Shown piece after piece: positions 6,786 to 10,958 of a stretch of 10,958 bases of DNA (its first letter is position 1; each line of letters starts with the position of its first letter). Source of the stretch: Alcaligenaceae bacterium UBA6179 (lineage in GTDB: Bacteria > Pseudomonadota > Gammaproteobacteria > Burkholderiales > Burkholderiaceae_B); the NCBI GenBank assembly GCA_002422175.1, contig DITR01000110.1:1-10958 (forward strand), given 5' to 3'. A program made the position numbers and the translations under genes. The notes under the pieces are model-generated. The model had not been told where the DNA came from, made no database searches, and was given only the letters and a program-made list of their open reading frames with translations.

Positions 6786-8056
6786 GTATGCACATGTTTA
6801 AAATATTTTCAAAAGGGTGTAACGTTGTCGCGCCAGGCATTTTAAAGTCACGCGCAGCAACGTCAAATCATACTGCGTCAGGTACTTCATCATTTAATGC
6901 ATCAACAGTCACAGTAAAACAAACGCTATTGTCGAATCGGTTGAGTTTTTACCGCTTGTTGTCGTTCATTTCAATTGTGGGTTTGGCGGGTTTAATATCG
7001 GGTTGTGACAAGCCTACTCCTCCAGAAAGGCCACCTGCTTCTGTCACGGTATCGGTACCCACTAAGCAAAAAATTGCGAGCTATCTAACGTTTGATGGTA
7101 CGGTCTCAGCGACACAAGATGTTAATTTAGTGGCGCGCGTGCCAGGCTACCTAGACAAAATTTTGTTCAAAGATGGCGCCCCGGTCAAGAAAAATGATTT
7201 ACTTTTTGTGATTGAACAAGAGCAATACATTCAAGAAGTTAAGTTAAATCAAGCTGTTTATAATCAAGCTAAAATCGAATATGATCGGCAAGCTAAACTT
7301 TTAAAACAAAATGCCACCTCGCAAGCTGCCGTAGATCAAGCATTTTCAAATTTGCAACAAGCCTCAGCGAACTTAAAGCTGGCCCAAATTAATCTAAGTT
7401 ATACCGAAGTGCGCGCACCATTTGATGGTTTGATGGGGCGGCACTTAATTGATGTGGGCAATTATCTGCCTGCTGGGGCGACAGCCGTTAAGTTAGCAAA
7501 CATTCAAATGTTGTCACCCATTTATGTTTATTTTGCTTTAAATGAGCTAGAGGTTTTGAAGTATTTGCAAACAACAGCAAAAGACCCAGAACGTAAGGCA
7601 GGCGTTGATAAAACGCCTGTTTATGCAAAGCTACAAACAGATGCAACCTATAAACACAAGGGTCTTTTAGACTTTGCATCAAATGAACTCAATACGTCTA
7701 CCGGTGCTTTACAAGTTCGGGCCGAGTTTGAAAATGCCGATATTTCGCTTTTGCCGGGTTTATATGTCACGGTATTAACGTTAACGAGCGATCTTAAAGA
7801 CGGGTTGCTGGTGTTAAACAGTGCAGTACTGAGCGATCAATTGGGTGATTATGTATTCGTTGTGGGTGATGATAAAAAAGCGATTCGTAAAAATATTAAA
7901 TTAGGTCAGACTTATGGGCCATTAGTAGCGGTCGAATCAGGTTTAACAGAAACAGACCAAGTGGTGATGAATGGTTTTATTACTTTAAGCCCAGGTCAAA
8001 CTGTCAATGCAACGGTTGGCAAGTTGCCTGAGCCCATCATGCCTGCGCTTCAATAA
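6782..8056 (+). CDS. RND efflux periplasmic adaptor (membrane fusion protein), lipoprotein
   Basis: Adaptor joining the inner-membrane RND pump to the outer-membrane duct, 424 aa. The body is typical: first lipoyl half from VTVSVPTKQK (88-97) through VARVPGYLDKILFKDGAPVK (118-137), a coiled-coil hairpin at about 154-203, second lipoyl half with YTEVRAPFDGLMGRHLIDVG (207-226), a beta-barrel at about 240-345, and a membrane-proximal domain to about 412. The lipobox ISGC places the acylated Cys at residue 75, followed by Asp76. Asp at +2 keeps lipoproteins in the inner membrane, as in AcrA. About 50 residues precede the hydrophobic core, far more than a normal signal peptide. The ATGA overlap with the upstream gene supports the ATG at 6782. 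Internal TTG codons at residues 50 and 54 could give a standard signal peptide but have no ribosome site. The RND gene follows after 14 bp. Confidence 0.93.
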   Translation: MSMHMFKIFSKGCNVVAPGILKSRAATSNHTASGTSSFNASTVTVKQTLLSNRLSFYRLLSFISIVGLAGLISGCDKPTPPERPPASVTVSVPTKQKIASYLTFDGTVSATQDVNLVARVPGYLDKILFKDGAPVKKNDLLFVIEQEQYIQEVKLNQAVYNQAKIEYDRQAKLLKQNATSQAAVDQAFSNLQQASANLKLAQINLSYTEVRAPFDGLMGRHLIDVGNYLPAGATAVKLANIQMLSPIYVYFALNELEVLKYLQTTAKDPERKAGVDKTPVYAKLQTDATYKHKGLLDFASNELNTSTGALQVRAEFENADISLLPGLYVTVLTLTSDLKDGLLVLNSAVLSDQLGDYVFVVGDDKKAIRKNIKLGQTYGPLVAVESGLTETDQVVMNGFITLSPGQTVNATVGKLPEPIMPALQ

Positions 8057-8070
8057 AACGGGCAACAAAA

Positions 8071-10958
8071 ATGCTTTCAAAAATATTCATTGAGCGCCCG
8101 ATATTAAGTAACGTCATCGGCATCATTATTGTGCTGATTGGCGCAGTTTCAGTATTCGGTTTGCCGGTTTCGCAATACCCAAATATGACCCCCCCAACCA
8201 TTCAGGTCACGACTAACTGGCCCGGTGCCAGTGGGCGTTTGATACAAGAGCTGGTGGCGAGCAATATTGAGACCCAAGTAAATGGTGTTGATGGCATGTT
8301 GTATATGCAGTCATTTTCTACCGATGCGGGAACCTACTCTTTAACGGTTACTTTTGCAGTGGGCACAGACCCTAATTTGGCACAGGTGAACGTTCAAAAC
8401 CGCGTTGCGATTGCGTTGCCATCATTGCCTCAAGCTGTTCAAAAGCAGGGCGTCACCACTAAAACTCAATCCACTGCTATTTTGTTGTTTGTCACCGTTA
8501 CATCAAAAGATAATAGCCGAGATGCACTATTTTTAAGTAATTTTGCAAACTTGCAGATGCAAAATCGCTTAGCGCGTATTCCGGGTATTGCTGCAGCCAA
8601 CGTGTTTGGTGTGGGTAATTACAGTATGCGTGTTTGGCTTGATCCGGCAAAAATGCAAAGCCGTAATCTTTCACCTAGCGCGGTGATGGAAGCCATCAAC
8701 AAACAAAATGTTTTACTCTCAGCGGGTCAAATTGGTGCCCCTCCTGTGCCCAGCGGGCAAGATTTTCAGTTTACGCTGAATGTCACGAGCGCTATGAGTA
8801 CCCCCGAGCAATTTGAACGTATTGTGCTGAAGGCTGACAAAGATGGCGAAATCACGCGCCTGCACGATGTGGCCCGTGTAGAGTTCGGCAGTCAAAACTA
8901 TAACCAGTTTTTTGAACTAAACGAAAAGCCTGCTGGCGGTATCGCCATTTATCAAAACCCCGATGCCAATGCAATGAACGTGGCACAAGCGGTGCGTGAT
9001 GAAATGACTGCCATGGCTAAATCTTTTCCTGCTGATATTGAATGGACGATTCCATTCGACACCACCACATTCGTTCAAGCCTCAATTGACGAGGTTTACA
9101 CCACGTTATACGAAGCGGGCTTGCTGGTGTTGTTAGTTATTTTGGTGTTCTTGCAAAATTGGCGTATGACCTTGGTGCCGGCTGTAACCATTCCGGTCAC
9201 CATTATTGGCGCGTTTGCTGGTATGGCAGCCTTGGGTTTTTCAATTAACTTATTGACACTCTTTGCGATCGTGGTCGTGATTGGTATTGTGGTTGATGAT
9301 GCCATTGTGGTAGTTGAGGGCGTAGCTAAAAAAGTGGAAGCGGGTGCTAAGCCCAAACAAGCGGCCATTGAGGCTATGACCGAGTTGATGGCGCCTATTA
9401 TTGGTATTACTTTAGTACTGATGTCGGTGTTTTTACCCGCAGCGTTTATTTCAGGTATTACGGGTGAAATGTATCGGCAATTTGCCTTGGTTATTGCGAT
9501 TACAGCTTTACTGAGTGGTATTTGCGCCATTAGCTTAAGCCCTGCTCAAGCGGGTGAGTTTCTCAAAGTAAATAAACCGGGTGAAGTGAAAAAGAAAAAC
9601 TTCTTTTTTGCTTGGTTTGATCGTAGCTTTGAAAAAATCTCAACCGGCTACGCCAAACTCATGCATTTTTTCATGGAAAAACGCAACATTGTGGCGCTAG
9701 TCGGTTTAGTTATGATTGGCTTTTCGGTCTACGGTTTAGCACGGGTACCGTCTGGCTTTATACCGACTGAAGACCAAGGTTACTTGTTGATTACGGTTGA
9801 GACCCCCAAGGCGGCATCTCTTGAGCGTACTAAAAAAGCAATGAACGAAATACGCGATATCGTTTTAAAAGTACCAGGGGTTGATCGCATCGTCACGATT
9901 GGTGGCATCAGTGCTCTAAATAACAGTTCGCCTCAGTCGAGCTCGGGTGTGCAGTACGTTATTTTGAAACCCTGGGATATTCGTGGCAAAGCTAAAAATG
10001 AAGATTTAAAGTCAATTTATATTGCTATGTCTGAAGCGATGTCTAAGGTTCAAGATGCTAGCGCACGGGTTTTGTTGCCACCTGACATTCCAGGCTTAGG
10101 TATGTCGGGCGGGTTTTCTTTACAGTTGGTATTAACTGACGGTAGCAATAGTTTTGAGAAGCTAGATGCCGCAACGAACGAATATATTGCCAATGCTCAA
10201 AAATTACCTGAGATTATGGCTGCCTTTACGCCTTTCACAAATACGGTGCCTCAGTACGAATTAACCTTTAACGTGCCAAGAGCTGAAACCCTCGGGGTGA
10301 TGATCGGTGACGCTTATGATGTGTTGCAGACGTATGTGGGTTCGACTTATGTCAATCAGTTTTTTAGGTTTGGGCAAACTTACCAAGTTTATGTTCAGGC
10401 CGACGGCCCATATCGTAACGCGATTGAAGATATCAGTCGCCTTTACGTCAAAGGCTCGACAGGTGACATGGTGCCTTTGGGTTCGTTTGTGGAAATTAAA
10501 GAAACGTTTGGCCCACCGATTGCCTCTCAGTACAACCTCTTTCCAACCGCTGCAGTGGTTGGTGCGGCCGCAGCCTCGGTTAGCTCAGGTCAGGCACTCA
10601 GTGCCTTGACACAGTTGGCTAAAGACACCTTACCAGAGGGTGTGAGTTATTTGTGGACAGGTATGTCTTATCAAGAGCAGCTAGTGGGTAACACACAGAT
10701 TTTAGTTTTTGCCTTGTCAATTTTATTGGTCTATTTAGTCTTGGCGGGTCAGTACGAATCGTGGGTCTCGCCTATTGCAGTGCTCAGCGCAGTGCCGCTG
10801 GCTTTGTCTGGCATTGCGATTGCGCTGACACTAACGGGTCTTTCAAATAATATTTATGTGCAAATTGGGTTGCTACTCATGATTGCCCTGTCTGCTAAAA
10901 ATGCTATTTTGATCGTAGAAGTCGCGCTCGAAGCACATCATAAAATGGGTATGAGTTT
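8071..10958 (+). CDS. HAE-1 family RND efflux pump, inner-membrane component (C-terminus beyond right edge)
   Basis: Proton-driven pump of the AcrB/MexB family that takes amphiphilic compounds from the periplasm or inner leaflet into the outer-membrane duct. I read 962 codons without a stop; family members are about 1050 aa, so roughly 90 residues are missing past the window. The order is as in AcrB: TM1 after FIERPILSNVIG, first porter region with QYPNMTPPTIQV and VNGVDGMLYM, TM2-6, TM7, second porter region from VPSGFIPTEDQGY, then TM8-10 with AGQYESWVSPIAV. Proton-relay residues D409 and D410 (IGIVVDDAIVVVEG, TM4) and K943 (LSAKNAILIVE, TM10) match AcrB D407, D408 and K940. The partner arginine of TM11 lies outside the window. 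Odd points are a Ser-rich switch loop (ISALNNSSPQSSSG) without the AcrB phenylalanines, and SPAQAG in place of TPALCA at the end of TM6. It is likely cotranscribed with the two genes before it. Confidence 0.96.
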   Translation, partial: MLSKIFIERPILSNVIGIIIVLIGAVSVFGLPVSQYPNMTPPTIQVTTNWPGASGRLIQELVASNIETQVNGVDGMLYMQSFSTDAGTYSLTVTFAVGTDPNLAQVNVQNRVAIALPSLPQAVQKQGVTTKTQSTAILLFVTVTSKDNSRDALFLSNFANLQMQNRLARIPGIAAANVFGVGNYSMRVWLDPAKMQSRNLSPSAVMEAINKQNVLLSAGQIGAPPVPSGQDFQFTLNVTSAMSTPEQFERIVLKADKDGEITRLHDVARVEFGSQNYNQFFELNEKPAGGIAIYQNPDANAMNVAQAVRDEMTAMAKSFPADIEWTIPFDTTTFVQASIDEVYTTLYEAGLLVLLVILVFLQNWRMTLVPAVTIPVTIIGAFAGMAALGFSINLLTLFAIVVVIGIVVDDAIVVVEGVAKKVEAGAKPKQAAIEAMTELMAPIIGITLVLMSVFLPAAFISGITGEMYRQFALVIAITALLSGICAISLSPAQAGEFLKVNKPGEVKKKNFFFAWFDRSFEKISTGYAKLMHFFMEKRNIVALVGLVMIGFSVYGLARVPSGFIPTEDQGYLLITVETPKAASLERTKKAMNEIRDIVLKVPGVDRIVTIGGISALNNSSPQSSSGVQYVILKPWDIRGKAKNEDLKSIYIAMSEAMSKVQDASARVLLPPDIPGLGMSGGFSLQLVLTDGSNSFEKLDAATNEYIANAQKLPEIMAAFTPFTNTVPQYELTFNVPRAETLGVMIGDAYDVLQTYVGSTYVNQFFRFGQTYQVYVQADGPYRNAIEDISRLYVKGSTGDMVPLGSFVEIKETFGPPIASQYNLFPTAAVVGAAAASVSSGQALSALTQLAKDTLPEGVSYLWTGMSYQEQLVGNTQILVFALSILLVYLVLAGQYESWVSPIAVLSAVPLALSGIAIALTLTGLSNNIYVQIGLLLMIALSAKNAILIVEVALEAHHKMGMS

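Noticed and set aside
9096..9530. A 144-codon open frame on the minus strand inside the RND gene
   Set aside because: It is the reverse of the TM3-TM6 coding region. Its Ala/Ile/Thr-rich sequence is the expected antisense of membrane codons, and the plus-strand frame is a clear AcrB homologue.
10307..10609. A 100-codon open frame on the plus strand in another frame of the RND gene
   Set aside because: It overlaps the second porter region of the intact pump and has no recognisable domain.
8071..10958. Possible frameshift or early stop in the RND gene
   Set aside because: I read the whole frame codon by codon from the ATG at 8071. No stop appears, and homology to AcrB continues to the window edge, so the gene is simply cut by the window.
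1..10958. Mobile element, CRISPR array, defence island or novel multi-gene system
   Set aside because: No transposase, integrase, terminal repeats, spaced direct repeats or unknown conserved gene group is visible. All genes fall into well-known families.

Overview
This looks like an ordinary stretch of chromosome from a Gram-negative proteobacterium of moderate G+C (below 50% by eye). It probably belongs to the Betaproteobacteria/Burkholderiales. That placement is an inference from the style of the fumarylpyruvate-hydrolase-like FAH protein, the CaiB-type CoA-transferase and the NodT-type outer-membrane lipoprotein. The Gram-negative cell plan is certain, because the window encodes a complete tripartite envelope efflux pump. 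I see no insertion sequence, integrase, CRISPR array, tRNA, rRNA or phage gene.

Left part (1-2353). The 5' half of a family I inorganic pyrophosphatase (ppa) runs off the left edge on the minus strand. It is divergent from an intact FAH-fold hydrolase on the plus strand, across a 135-bp spacer that holds a perfect AT-rich palindrome. The FAH gene meets a minus-strand class III CoA-transferase tail to tail, and their stop codons share one TTAA.

Middle part (2354-4225). Two more minus-strand genes, a LeuE-type amino-acid exporter followed by a cation diffusion facilitator (CDF), read towards the CoA-transferase. The CDF has only a TTG codon available as start. The 77-bp gap before the CoA-transferase contains a perfect 12-bp palindrome. 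The 94-bp divergent region in front of leuE contains a 17-bp near-palindrome over a -10-like hexamer, as expected for a regulator site.

Right part (4226-10958). Four plus-strand genes are tightly packed: a D-2-hydroxyacid dehydrogenase, an outer-membrane factor (OMF) lipoprotein, a periplasmic adaptor (MFP) lipoprotein and an HAE-1 type RND pump that continues past the right edge. Gaps are 22 bp, a 4-bp ATGA overlap, and 14 bp, so one transcript is likely. The OMF-MFP-RND order differs from the common MFP-RND-OMF order. The lipoprotein sorting residues fit the two membranes, and the RND proton-relay residues visible in the window are intact. No dedicated regulator of the pump lies in the window.

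I found no convincing undescribed system. The points worth a second look are the dehydrogenase linked to the pump, the unusually long N-terminus of the adaptor, sequence departures in the RND switch loop and TM6, and three intergenic palindromes.
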